A stretch of 60,926 bases of DNA from contig CANGTV010000004.1 in the NCBI GenBank assembly GCA_947457015.1, forward strand, positions 1 to 60,926, written 5' to 3'. Every line of letters begins with the position of its first letter. Positions within the stretch are counted from its first letter, which is position 1. Position numbers and translations under genes: made by a program. Source of the DNA: Alphaproteobacteria bacterium. Lineage in GTDB: Bacteria > Pseudomonadota > Alphaproteobacteria > UBA9655. The notes below the pieces were generated by a model. It did no database searches, had not been told where the DNA came from, and worked only from the letters and a program-made list of their open reading frames with translations. Below, one piece after another: positions 34,200 to 42,730 of the stretch.

Positions 34200-34916
34200 A
34201 TGTTGTCTTATAAGAGTAAATTGCAAAATCTCCTCTCCCTTGTCATCTTTGGACTAGAAAAGCTTTGTTTTTCAAAGAAAAACATTAGATTTTCTTGGCC
34301 CGAGGATCTCTCCTTCAACCGAAAAGATCCTCGGGTCAAGAAGTGCTGGGATTTGCTACGCAAATCAAGCACTTCTAGCCCAAGGATGACAAAGGGGGGT
34401 GAATTTTTCAACTTGCTCCATAGATTATTCTTTTTAATCTGTTACTGTGGCCGCCCCTCTCGCCTCGGCAAAACTTTCAGTATCGCCTGGCTCGCGGGGA
34501 TGACACTCGAAGGGGCCCTCTCCTCCCCTGCTCTTGCTGAGATTCGCATCGAAAGCCCTTGGGTGCGCGCGTCAACAGGACCCAATGCAGCTTTGTTTAT
34601 GACCCTTGTGAATACGGGAGAAACCCCTGAAAAACTTACAAGCGCCCACATTGACGCGTGTGCTCACACTGAACTCCACACTCACGTGGAAGAAAACGGC
34701 ATTTTTCGCATGCGGGAGGTGGATTTTATTGACATCCCTGCAGGAGGGTCTACGGACTTAAAGCCCGGCGGACATCATGTGATGTTGATGAAAATTCATG
34801 CGCCTCTCCAGGAAGGAGACGAAATTCCTGTTACGCTTTCCTTTGAAAAGAGTGATGCCGTCACTCTCATAGCGCCCGTGAAAGGGATGGGGGGCGGATG
34901 CTGTCATAAGAGGTGA
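34200..34916 (+). CDS. PCu(A)C-type periplasmic copper chaperone with repeat-derived N-terminus
   Basis: The C-terminal 125 residues are a PCu(A)C domain (IESPWVRASTGPNAALFMTL, then HTELHTH...FRM and PGGHHVMLM, the His/Met copper ligands), which delivers Cu(I) to cytochrome oxidase in the periplasm. It ends in a cysteine-containing GGGCCHKR. The start is unclear. The frame opens at 34200 behind GGGAGG, but residues 15-64 are encoded by a palindromic repeat (34242-34390). The signal sequence could be the hydrophobic LLHRLFFLICYC stretch or a later one before SSPALA. A later start, for example ATG at 34499, is possible. Confidence 0.8.
   Translation: MLSYKSKLQNLLSLVIFGLEKLCFSKKNIRFSWPEDLSFNRKDPRVKKCWDLLRKSSTSSPRMTKGGEFFNLLHRLFFLICYCGRPSRLGKTFSIAWLAGMTLEGALSSPALAEIRIESPWVRASTGPNAALFMTLVNTGETPEKLTSAHIDACAHTELHTHVEENGIFRMREVDFIDIPAGGSTDLKPGGHHVMLMKIHAPLQEGDEIPVTLSFEKSDAVTLIAPVKGMGGGCCHKR
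34242..34390. repeat. Paired palindromic repeat inside an open reading frame
   Basis: The left unit runs GTCATCTTTGGACTAG to TTGGCCCGAGGATC and the right unit GATCCTCGGGTCAAG to CTAGCCCAAGGATGAC, with inner stems and a short spacer of about 15 bases. The 149 bases carry no stop in the frame that continues into the copper chaperone domain. Confidence 0.82.
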
Positions 34917-35005
34917 TCTGAATCGTTGAGTGCCCATTCAAATTTCTTGCCTTTTTTCCTCTCTTTCTGACATATTAAGATCTGAATTCAGGTTTGAGGT
35001 TTTTT

Positions 35006-35166
35006 GTCATCCCCGAGCTAGGAATTCTTTGTTTTTCAAGAAAAACATTAGAATTCCTTCATCGGGGATCTCATCGAAAAACCCGCTTACTCATCCAAGA
35101 TCCCCGACGAAGAAGTTCTAAGCCCCCGATCAAGTCGGGGGCAAGAACTTCTAGCTCGGGGGTGAC
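35006..35166. repeat. Paired palindromic repeat upstream of dnaG
   Basis: The left hairpin runs GTCATCCCCGAGCTAGG to CCTTCATCGGGGATC. The right hairpin contains CCCCCGATCAAGTCGGGGG and ends CTAGCTCGGGGGTGAC. The right unit is nearly identical to that at 7558-7632. Confidence 0.88.
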
Positions 35167-35191
35167 AAGGAAAGAGGAAAGAACAATAACT

Positions 35192-35251
35192 ATGAATGCA
35201 GCTTCTAAACACCATCTCAACCTAAGGATCACAGGTGCAACTTCAGGGTAA
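35192..35251 (+). CDS. Possible 19-residue leader peptide before dnaG
   Basis: ATG at 35192 with GAGGA upstream encodes MNAASKHHLNLRITGATSG and stops at 35251, overlapping the dnaG GTG (35235) in another frame. It resembles the in-frame extension upstream of nadK (shared SK...N.RI). It could couple translation of dnaG, or it may be chance. Confidence 0.25.
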   Translation: MNAASKHHLNLRITGATSG

Positions 35252-36983
35252 ATTTTTAGACACACTCCGTTCCCGCCTGTCCCTTACTGAAATCATTGGG
35301 GCAAAGGTTAAGCTCACCCGCAAAGGGCGGGAATTTACTGGCTTGTGCCCCTTCCACCATGAAAAAACTCCCTCCTTTACGGTTAATGAGGAAAAGGAAT
35401 TTTATCATTGCTTTGGCTGTGGCGCTCACGGGGATGGCATTCGTTTTTTGATGGAAGCACAAAATTATACCTTTATGGAGGCGGTGAAAGAGCTTGCAAC
35501 CCGCGTCGGTCTTTCCCTCCCCCAAGATATGGCGCCCTCAGAAGCAGAGCCTCAGGAAGATTTATCCCCTCTTAAAGCAGCCCTCCAAGAAGCAAGTCTG
35601 TGGTTTCAAAAAAACCTATTCCATGCCAAAGGTACGACGGCTCTTCAGTATACGGAAAGACGACGACTTGCTCGAGACACTCTCAAAAAGTTTGGCCTTG
35701 GTTATGCGCCTGACGGACGGCATATGCTCGAGACCCACCTCAAGGACAAAGGCTTTTCCATCGATACTCTTGTCAAAGCAGGCCTCTCCACTCAAGGAGA
35801 CACGGGTTCAGCCCCCTATGATAAGTTCCGCGGGCGTCTCATGTTTCCCATTCATGACGCCCGCGGAAATATCGTTGGCTTTGGGGGACGTCTTTTAGAA
35901 GCAGGAGAACCAAAGTATTTAAATTCTCCTGAAACCCCTCTCTTTTCAAAGGGAAAACTTCTCTATGGATACACTCATGCCAAAGAAAAGAAGGCGTCTG
36001 ACCCTCTTCTGATTGTGGAGGGATATATGGATGTAATTTCTCTTCAACAGGCGGGCTTTAAGGGAGCCGTCGCCCCTTTAGGCACGGCCCTCACCGAAGA
36101 TCAAATCCTTCTCGCGTGGCGCCTCGCTCCTGAACCTATCCTCTGCTTTGATGGGGATGGGGCTGGCCTTAAGGCCGCAGCACGCGCTGCAGAACGGGTT
36201 CTGCCTCTTTTAAAGCCAGGGCATTCCTTGCGTTTTGTTTTTCTCCCCCAAGGAGAAGACCCAGATAGTTTGGTTCAAAAAGAGTCTCTTTTTAACACTC
36301 TTCTGGAAAAACCTTATTCCCTCCTTGATGCTCTGTGGCTCTTTTTAACAAACGGGAAATCTTTTAAAACACCTGAGCAAAAGGCAGCTCTTCAAAAGCA
36401 ATGGGCTATCTGGTGCAAAGCCATTACTCATTCAGATGTGAGAAAAAATTATCATTATGCCTTCACTGATCTTTTTTACAAAAACATTGTGGGAAAACAA
36501 TCAAAATCAACCCCTATTTCTTCCTTAAAAAAGGGGAATTTAAACTTTTTATTGATTCATGAGCGTCTTCTCCTTGCAATTCTTATAAATCACCCCACAT
36601 TAATAAATGAAAGGAGTGATGATCTTGCAGGTCTAGACTTTCAAGACGCGCGTCTTCATGAGGTGAAAGAAGCTATTTTACAACTTTATGGAGATGATGG
36701 CCTTGACGAAGAACCTCTGAAGGACTACCTCCTCCATAAGGGATTTGGAGATGAACTAGATGTCCTTTTATCTCCTCATCTTCTCATCCACGGCGCTTTC
36801 GCAAAGTCATCAGCGTCTTTAGACGAAGCACGGGAAGGATGGAAAGAAATTTTTAACCGTATGCAGCGCACACTTGGGAAAAATGATCTGAAACTTGCAC
36901 AAGATACTTTAGCCGAGGAAATGTCAGACAAAGCTTGGCAACGACTAAAGATACTAAAAAAAAACGCACTGCTTGAGGATTAA
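35235..36983 (+). CDS. dnaG: DNA primase DnaG
   Basis: Makes RNA primers at the replication fork. 582 residues, GTG start with AAGGA at good spacing. The N-terminal zinc-binding domain (CPFHHEKTPSF...FYHCFGCGAHGDG) is followed by the primase core, the TOPRIM segment IVEGYMDVISLQQAGF, and the metal-binding CFDGDGAGLKAA. The C-terminal DnaB-interacting domain is present but diverged. dnaG-rpoD is the classic macromolecular-synthesis order, here without rpsU. Confidence 0.96.
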   Translation: MQLQGKFLDTLRSRLSLTEIIGAKVKLTRKGREFTGLCPFHHEKTPSFTVNEEKEFYHCFGCGAHGDGIRFLMEAQNYTFMEAVKELATRVGLSLPQDMAPSEAEPQEDLSPLKAALQEASLWFQKNLFHAKGTTALQYTERRRLARDTLKKFGLGYAPDGRHMLETHLKDKGFSIDTLVKAGLSTQGDTGSAPYDKFRGRLMFPIHDARGNIVGFGGRLLEAGEPKYLNSPETPLFSKGKLLYGYTHAKEKKASDPLLIVEGYMDVISLQQAGFKGAVAPLGTALTEDQILLAWRLAPEPILCFDGDGAGLKAAARAAERVLPLLKPGHSLRFVFLPQGEDPDSLVQKESLFNTLLEKPYSLLDALWLFLTNGKSFKTPEQKAALQKQWAIWCKAITHSDVRKNYHYAFTDLFYKNIVGKQSKSTPISSLKKGNLNFLLIHERLLLAILINHPTLINERSDDLAGLDFQDARLHEVKEAILQLYGDDGLDEEPLKDYLLHKGFGDELDVLLSPHLLIHGAFAKSSASLDEAREGWKEIFNRMQRTLGKNDLKLAQDTLAEEMSDKAWQRLKILKKNALLED

Positions 36984-37040
36984 GTTGTATTTTAAGCACT
37001 AATTATGCTTTAGTGCTCTTATTATTAAAGGATAAATCTT

Positions 37041-38981
37041 ATGGCTACAATAGCACCTTCACTGACTGACGCACCAGATCTTGAAGAAAAAGACGTGAAA
37101 GACACCTTAGGTGAAAAGACCATCAAACGTCTTCTCGCACAAGGAAAACAACGCGGCTACATCACCTATGAAGAGCTTAATGAGGCTCTGCCAGAGGACA
37201 AGCTTAACTCTGAGCAAATCGAAGATATTATGTCTATGATTTCCGATATGGGGATCAATGTCATAGAAGACGAGGAAGCCGAACAAGAAGAAACTCCAAA
37301 AGCCATCAAGGCTGATGATGAAACTGAAGCCGAGGCTCCCGAAGAGAGTGAGGTTGGTCGAACTGATGATCCTGTCCGCCTTTATTTAAGAGAGATGGGC
37401 AGTGTGGAACTTCTTTCTCGTGAAGGCGAGATTGAGATTGCAAAGCGCATCGAAGCTGGCAGAGAAATGATGATTGGGGCCATTTGTGAAAGCCCTCTCA
37501 CCATCCGTGCCATTGTCTCCTGGCGAGATGCCCTTAATCAAGACCAGATGCTCTTGCGCGATATTATTGATATTGAGTCTACCTATTCCCATGGCCCTTC
37601 TGATGAAGAAGCTGCATCTGCAGATTTTGAAGGGGAACCCCTTTTGGTTGCGACTCCTCTCATTGAAGAACCTTCAGAAGAAGACGGTGCCTTTAGTGAT
37701 GAAGAGGGGGTCGGCCTCTCTATTTCCGCTATGGAAGAATCTTTACGTCCACAAGTGGTTGAGACATTTGATCAAATTGCAAAAACCTATGGACAACTCC
37801 GTAAGCTTCAAGAACAACGCTTAAAAGGTCTCCATGAAGGAAAATCTCCCTCATCATCTACGGAGAAGAAATACGAAGAGCATCGTAATCAGCTCATTCA
37901 GCTGATGGAGGGAATTCACCTCAACACCCCTCGCATTGAGCAATTGGTCGAGCAACTTTATATCCTGAACCGCAAGCTTGTTGGTCTTGAGGGCCGTCTT
38001 TTAAGGCTTACGGAATCTGCAGGGGTTAAGCGTGAAAGCTTCCTTGAGCAATATTACGGAAATGAACTTGACCCTGAGTGGTTTGCAAAACTAACCTCTC
38101 TGCCTGGCAAAGGCTGGCCAAAATTTCTCGAAAAACACAAAGATGAGGCGCAAGACATTCGCCAAGTCATTGCTGAAGTTGCTGCAGAATCAGGCCTTCC
38201 CATTTCTGAGTTTAGGCGCATCGTCAACACCGTTCAAAAAGGAGAGCGGGAATCCTCACGCGCAAAGAAAGAAATGATTGAGGCCAATCTTCGTCTCGTG
38301 ATCTCCATCGCAAAAAAATATACAAACCGGGGTCTTCAATTTTTAGATCTAATTCAAGAAGGCAACATTGGGTTGATGAAAGCGGTTGATAAGTTTGAAT
38401 ACCGTCGCGGCTACAAGTTTTCAACCTATGCCACCTGGTGGATTCGTCAAGCCATTACGCGCTCTATTGCAGATCAAGCCCGCACCATCCGTATTCCTGT
38501 GCATATGATTGAAACTATTAACAAATTAGTAAGAACTTCTCGTCAGATGCTTCATGAAATTGGCCGAGAACCAACCCCTGAAGAGCTAGCTGAAAAACTC
38601 AAAATGCCCCTCGATAAGGTTCGTAAGGTGATGAAAATTGCAAAAGAACCAATCAGCTTAGAAACCCCCATTGGGGATGAAGAAGACGGGCATCTTGGCG
38701 ATTTCATTGAGGACAAAAACGCTGTTGTCCCTGTGGATGCAGCTGTTCTCTCGAATTTAAGAGAAACCACAACACGGGTTCTCGCAAGCCTCACCCCTCG
38801 TGAAGAGCGGGTTTTGCGCATGCGCTTTGGAATTGGCATGAACACGGACCATACCTTGGAAGAAGTGGGTCAACAGTTTGCTGTCACGCGCGAGCGTATC
38901 CGCCAAATAGAAGCCAAAGCTTTGCGCAAACTCAAGCATCCTAGCCGCTCGCGGAAGTTAAGAAGCTTTTTGGATACTTAA
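37041..38981 (+). CDS. rpoD: Primary sigma factor RpoD (sigma-70)
   Basis: Housekeeping sigma factor of RNA polymerase. 646 residues. An acidic region 1.1 (about 1-90) precedes region 1.2 ([21 protein letters not shown]), the non-conserved acidic insert, region 2 ([20 protein letters not shown] and [17 protein letters not shown], -10 recognition), region 3 ([14 protein letters not shown]) and region 4 ([14 protein letters not shown]...[17 protein letters not shown], -35 recognition; quoted in parts). AAAGGA precedes the ATG. It lies 57 bases after dnaG. Confidence 0.97.
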   Translation: MATIAPSLTDAPDLEEKDVKDTLGEKTIKRLLAQGKQRGYITYEELNEALPEDKLNSEQIEDIMSMISDMGINVIEDEEAEQEETPKAIKADDETEAEAPEESEVGRTDDPVRLYLREMGSVELLSREGEIEIAKRIEAGREMMIGAICESPLTIRAIVSWRDALNQDQMLLRDIIDIESTYSHGPSDEEAASADFEGEPLLVATPLIEEPSEEDGAFSDEEGVGLSISAMEESLRPQVVETFDQIAKTYGQLRKLQEQRLKGLHEGKSPSSSTEKKYEEHRNQLIQLMEGIHLNTPRIEQLVEQLYILNRKLVGLEGRLLRLTESAGVKRESFLEQYYGNELDPEWFAKLTSLPGKGWPKFLEKHKDEAQDIRQVIAEVAAESGLPISEFRRIVNTVQKGERESSRAKKEMIEANLRLVISIAKKYTNRGLQFLDLIQEGNIGLMKAVDKFEYRRGYKFSTYATWWIRQAITRSIADQARTIRIPVHMIETINKLVRTSRQMLHEIGREPTPEELAEKLKMPLDKVRKVMKIAKEPISLETPIGDEEDGHLGDFIEDKNAVVPVDAAVLSNLRETTTRVLASLTPREERVLRMRFGIGMNTDHTLEEVGQQFAVTRERIRQIEAKALRKLKHPSRSRKLRSFLDT

Positions 38982-39016
38982 GCTGAGTTTGGATAAGAGA
39001 GGTATGTCACTTCCTT

Positions 39017-39184
39017 GTCATCCTTGATTTAGAAGCTCTTGCCTCCGACTTGTTCGGAGATTTTAGAGCTTCTTAAATCGAGGATCTTCTTAAAGCACAC
39101 TATTATGTTGATAGAAGATCCTCGGTGTAAGAAATACTAATGTTTTCCTTGCGGAAAACAAAGCATTTCTAAACCAAGGATGAC
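39017..39184. repeat. Paired palindromic repeat downstream of rpoD
   Basis: The left hairpin runs GTCATCCTTGATTTAGAAG to CTTCTTAAATCGAGGATCTTC. A 22-base spacer follows, then AGAAGATCCTCGGTGTAAG to CTAAACCAAGGATGAC. The inner junctions (GGATCTTCT...AGAAGATCC) are identical to those flanking the GIY-YIG gene at 13634-14069. Confidence 0.9.
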
Positions 39185-39218
39185 AAGACAGAGAGATCTT
39201 CCTTAACCAAAACTCAGG

Positions 39219-39299
39219 TTACTTAAGAACTTCCCCCTTAGCTATGGCACAGACTCTTGCTAGCTGCTCGACGCTGCGCGTATTATCATTAGGTACCAG
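39219..39299 (-). pseudogene. Possible gene remnant (26 codons, no start)
   Basis: On the minus strand a short open stretch reads LVPNDNTRSVEQL, then ARVCAIAKGEVLK-stop, directly preceded by an in-frame TAG. It looks like a protein C-terminus that lost its 5' part. I do not recognise the family, and chance is possible. Confidence 0.2.
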
Positions 39300-39316
39300 C
39301 TAAAACTTAGTAGTTT

Positions 39317-39769
39317 ATGGAAGAAAAAATTTATCACCTCGGAATCAAAGCTCTTATTCAAAATAAAGCAGGAGAAATCTTGTTACTGAAAGTTAACCAA
39401 GAAAAATTCAAAAATCCAACTCCAGGAAGCTATTGGGATATTCCAGGAGGACGCGTTTTGAATGACTCTACAATAGAAGAAACTTTATCCAGAGAGATTG
39501 AAGAAGAAACCGGAATCAAAAGGTTTGATTCATTTAAGCATCTTGCAACACTCATTTCAAATATAGAAATCCCTTTGACACATGAAAAAAAAGCAGGCCT
39601 TATTTTATCTATTTATGGATGTGTCCTTTCTGATCCTATTAACATTCAATTAAGCTCAGAACATACAGATTATGCTTGGTTTTCTCCTACAGAGGCCTCA
39701 GGCATGTTATCCTACAAATATCCAAAAGAATTTACAGAAAAGGTAAACAAGCTTAACTTCTCCTCATAA
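39317..39769 (+). CDS. Nudix hydrolase
   Basis: 150-residue Nudix-fold pyrophosphohydrolase. The box reads GRVLNDSTIEETLSREIEEETGI. The catalytic REUxEExGU part (REIEEETGI) is intact, while the upstream glutamate of GX5E is a serine. DIPGGR and DYAWFSPTEA also fit the fold. Likely a nucleotide or nucleotide-sugar house-cleaning enzyme; the substrate is unknown. No clear Shine-Dalgarno is seen before the ATG. Confidence 0.9.
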   Translation: MEEKIYHLGIKALIQNKAGEILLLKVNQEKFKNPTPGSYWDIPGGRVLNDSTIEETLSREIEEETGIKRFDSFKHLATLISNIEIPLTHEKKAGLILSIYGCVLSDPINIQLSSEHTDYAWFSPTEASGMLSYKYPKEFTEKVNKLNFSS

Positions 39770-39891
39770 AGACAAAAGGGAGGATACAGTACCATTAACA
39801 TATTTTTTCGCAACAAACCCAGAAAAACCATTTTATATACCCTTGAATACGCTTTTGTTCATTTAATAGAGACTCAAGAATTTAGATCAGA

Positions 39892-40416
39892 TTACTTCTT
39901 GCTTGGCGTTGGATGAGGAGCAGGATGCAGGGGTGGTGCCGGGGAAGGCTTAGGAGGTTGAGGGATAAGCGGCTTAGCAGGTTGAGAGGCCACTGCAGGA
40001 GCAAGCTTGGGAGGAGGAGCAACAGTGCTACTGACGGGCGAAAGGACAACCTTGCTTGCATTCTCTTCCTTTTCAGAACAGCTGTATTTTGTTGAAAAAG
40101 AAGTAGAAACCCCAACAAATGCCGGACCATCAAAGGCTTCGGTGTTTTTCTCAGCCCAGGCGATATAAAGATCAACCAAATCTTTATTGGAAGCAGTATC
40201 TGGAAAGCAGATGTCTATATAAGCTCCTTCCGTATCAACGATATTACGATAAAATTGGGCGGCGTTTGCAGCGCTAATAATAAAGCCATAGCAGAAGTTT
40301 TGGCGAGTTTCCGAGCCATCTTTGCAGGATTTTAAGAGTTCTTGATTCGTTATGCTTTCAGCCAAGAGGGGGGAGGCGCAAAAATAAGTCATAAAGGTGA
40401 CGAGTAATGCTTTCAT
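39892..40416 (-). CDS. Exported Rap1a/Tai-like protein with proline-rich tail
   Basis: 174 residues. Signal peptide (MKALLVTFMTYFCASPLLA), then a domain of about 90 residues in the Rap1a/Tai immunity style: LLKSCKDG, FCYGFIISAANAAQF, IDICFPD, DLVDLYIAWAEKN and a final cysteine at YSCSEK, giving two probable disulphides. The C-terminal 55 residues are proline/alanine-rich (PKPSPAPPLHPAPHP). GAGGAAAGG precedes the ATG. Rap1a/Tai proteins protect against type VI amidase effectors, but many alphaproteobacterial relatives are orphans, as here; no effector gene is adjacent. Confidence 0.68.
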   Translation of the reverse strand: MKALLVTFMTYFCASPLLAESITNQELLKSCKDGSETRQNFCYGFIISAANAAQFYRNIVDTEGAYIDICFPDTASNKDLVDLYIAWAEKNTEAFDGPAFVGVSTSFSTKYSCSEKEENASKVVLSPVSSTVAPPPKLAPAVASQPAKPLIPQPPKPSPAPPLHPAPHPTPSKK

Positions 40417-40444
40417 GCCTTTCCTCAGTTTAAGGCCTCAGCGC

Positions 40445-41260
40445 TTAATTTAACGCTTGATAAGGAAGGATAACAGCTTCTGTCCAATAAGTCAGCGCTA
40501 TATGTAAATTTTCTTTGAAAGTTTCATACTCAAAGGATTTTCTGATATAGCCGCTGGCATAGTTTTTATAAGCGGTCATCACGTCTTTGCGACTTATGCT
40601 ACCTGTTAGGATTATAATAGGGATATACTGCAATTCTCTGTTTTGCTTGATAGACTTCAAAAGAGAATTTCCATTAATTTTGGGCATATTGAGATCAAGA
40701 AATATAATATCGGGCATGGGAATATGAGTGATATTGGCTTTTGTTTTTATAATGTTAAAAAACTCTTCACCGTCATGGATACAATACATATTAACATTTA
40801 AATCATATTCTTCGATGGCCCGCCGGAAAAGGAATTGATCCTCAGCACTATCTTCTATGAGGAGCACATTGAGTCTAGTGAAATTTCTGCAATCGGTGAT
40901 ATCGCCATCTTTATCAGAAATATCGAGCGTACTTTCAAAATTAAATCCTTCAAAAAACGAATTGGGTGTCACCGAAAAAATTTTACAGAATTTATACAGC
41001 ATTCCTGTTGATATTTTTGTTTGCCCTAATTCATATTTATGGATTTGTTGATGAGAAACGCCCACTTTCTCAGCAAGATCAAAAAGCGTTATAACCGCTC
41101 TTTTCCGAAAATCTCGGAGTTTGTGGCCAACATATTCATCAATTGAAATAGTTTTATCTTTTGAATGTTGAGAAAGGGAAGGGCCTTCTGAAAGGACAAG
41201 ATCTTGAGTGGTTTTTTTTACTGTTGGGCTTTCTTTTGTTGTTTGAGACTGTTTATTCAT
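40445..41260 (-). CDS. XRE-type helix-turn-helix fused to a response-regulator receiver domain
   Basis: 271 residues in an unusual order. A basic/serine-rich N-terminus of about 40 residues is followed by an XRE helix-turn-helix (about 43-105; LFDLAEKVGVSHQQIHKYELGQTKIS), then a complete receiver domain (about 130-255). The receiver has the acidic pocket IEDSAEDQF, the phospho-acceptor aspartate in IIFLDLNMPKINGN, threonine in ILTGS and lysine in YIRKSF. It resembles small Rcp1-type receivers paired with PAS or phytochrome-like kinases; the kinase at 52119-53339 is a candidate partner. GAGGAG lies upstream of the ATG. Confidence 0.88.
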   Translation of the reverse strand: MNKQSQTTKESPTVKKTTQDLVLSEGPSLSQHSKDKTISIDEYVGHKLRDFRKRAVITLFDLAEKVGVSHQQIHKYELGQTKISTGMLYKFCKIFSVTPNSFFEGFNFESTLDISDKDGDITDCRNFTRLNVLLIEDSAEDQFLFRRAIEEYDLNVNMYCIHDGEEFFNIIKTKANITHIPMPDIIFLDLNMPKINGNSLLKSIKQNRELQYIPIIILTGSISRKDVMTAYKNYASGYIRKSFEYETFKENLHIALTYWTEAVILPYQALN

Positions 41261-41614
41261 CGGCTCTCCTCTGATTTGTTATTATAAACTATAAACGTTT
41301 TTTTTATATAAGAGAAGAAAAAATAAGTTTCTTTTCAGCTTCTCGAATGGAGCAAGAAGTCATTTGAAACAATAAACAAGAAGTTAGTGGGGGTGGTCTT
41401 TATGATTTAAGCGTTGTTCCTGGTGTGACCTTTAAGCAGCCCCCTCCCGCTCTGAGGATAGAATAGCTAGAATTTTTCGTCAGGGAAGTTTATTCAAACC
41501 CTATATTTCTACCATACGTTTAATTTTGAAGCGAGAGATGAGGGGTAAAAAGGTCGGGCAAGAAAACTATCTTTAAAATTAGACACTCTTATCACCCTAT
41601 GATAACCTTAATTT
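41261..41614. other. Intergenic region upstream of potF
   Basis: 354 bases between divergent genes. AT-rich near the 41260 gene, with no repeat element, RNA or ORF that I can support. It should hold divergent promoters, but no confident box was found. Confidence 0.5.
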
Positions 41615-42715
41615 ATGAATTATTTGCCCCTCATTCTTGTAAGATCTCTTGTTTGTGTGTTCTTTCTGTTGGGCTCATCCCTCTGGGCTGCTCCTCAAAA
41701 AGTCGTAAACGTCTATGGGTGGACGCAGTCTCTTACACCAGAGGTTTTGGGACAGTTTGAAAAAGAGACAGGGATCAAGGTGAACTATGACGTCTATGAT
41801 AGCCCTGAGGTGATGGAAACAAAGCTGCTGGCTGGAAATTCAGGGTATGACGTGGTGATGGTTACTGTTTGGCCGTATCTTGTGCGGCAACTTGAGGCTC
41901 ATCTCTATCAGCCCCTCCAGCTTGCCCTGCTCCCTAATTGGAAAGAACAAGATCCTGCCCTTTTAAAACGTGTGGGGGACGTAGATCCCGGCAATAAATT
42001 TGCTAGCCCTTTTTTGTGGGGGACAAGTGGGTTTGCCTTTAATAAAAAGATGATTCAGGAGCGTGATCCGAACGCTCCTCTTAAAAGTTTTGCTATGCTT
42101 TTTGATCCTTCCGTCGTCTCTCGTTTTACTGACTGTGGAGTGATGTTGATCGATTCTCCCATTGATGCCATACCGGCTGTTTTAAGCTATTTACGGAAAG
42201 ATCCGAACTCAGACAGTTTGGAAGACTTAAAAGAAGCCGGACAAACGCTTCTTCGGATAAGACCATTTATAAAAAAATTTCAAGCTGTCCCAAATGTAGG
42301 GGATTTAACCTCGGGGGATTATTGCCTGGTTGAAGGCTTTTCAGGAGAGTTATCACAAGCACAAAAATTAGGAAAAGAAAATGGGCTTGATATTCAATAT
42401 GTTATTCCTGAAGAAGGAGGATCTTTATGGGTGGATATTTTGGCGATTCCAAAAGATGCTTCCCATGTTTCTGAAGCCCATACCTTTATTAACTTTATCT
42501 TACGTCCTGAGGTTATTGCTCAAGTGACAAATGCTATTGAAACAGCCAATAGCATCCCAAATTCTCTTTCTTTTATAGAAGAGAGCATAAGAACAAACCC
42601 TCTCGTTTTTCCTTCAAAGGAAATAATGGATAAGCTATATGTAGACAAGGCCCACCCTCCACGCTATGAACGATTACGTTTGCGTGAATGGACACGCGTG
42701 AAAATTGGACGTTAA
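41615..42715 (+). CDS. potF: Polyamine ABC transporter substrate-binding protein
   Basis: Periplasmic spermidine/putrescine receptor. 366 residues with a signal peptide (about 1-25, ending SLWA). The mature start VVNVYGWTQSLTPEVLGQFEKETG is typical of PotD/PotF (read in parts), as are YDVYDSPEVMETKLLAG and the later WVDILAIPKDA. First gene of a four-gene plus-strand operon. Whether it binds putrescine or spermidine cannot be told from the sequence. Confidence 0.92.
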   Translation: MNYLPLILVRSLVCVFFLLGSSLWAAPQKVVNVYGWTQSLTPEVLGQFEKETGIKVNYDVYDSPEVMETKLLAGNSGYDVVMVTVWPYLVRQLEAHLYQPLQLALLPNWKEQDPALLKRVGDVDPGNKFASPFLWGTSGFAFNKKMIQERDPNAPLKSFAMLFDPSVVSRFTDCGVMLIDSPIDAIPAVLSYLRKDPNSDSLEDLKEAGQTLLRIRPFIKKFQAVPNVGDLTSGDYCLVEGFSGELSQAQKLGKENGLDIQYVIPEEGGSLWVDILAIPKDASHVSEAHTFINFILRPEVIAQVTNAIETANSIPNSLSFIEESIRTNPLVFPSKEIMDKLYVDKAHPPRYERLRLREWTRVKIGR

Positions 42716-42730
42716 GGTGAGGAAAAGCTT

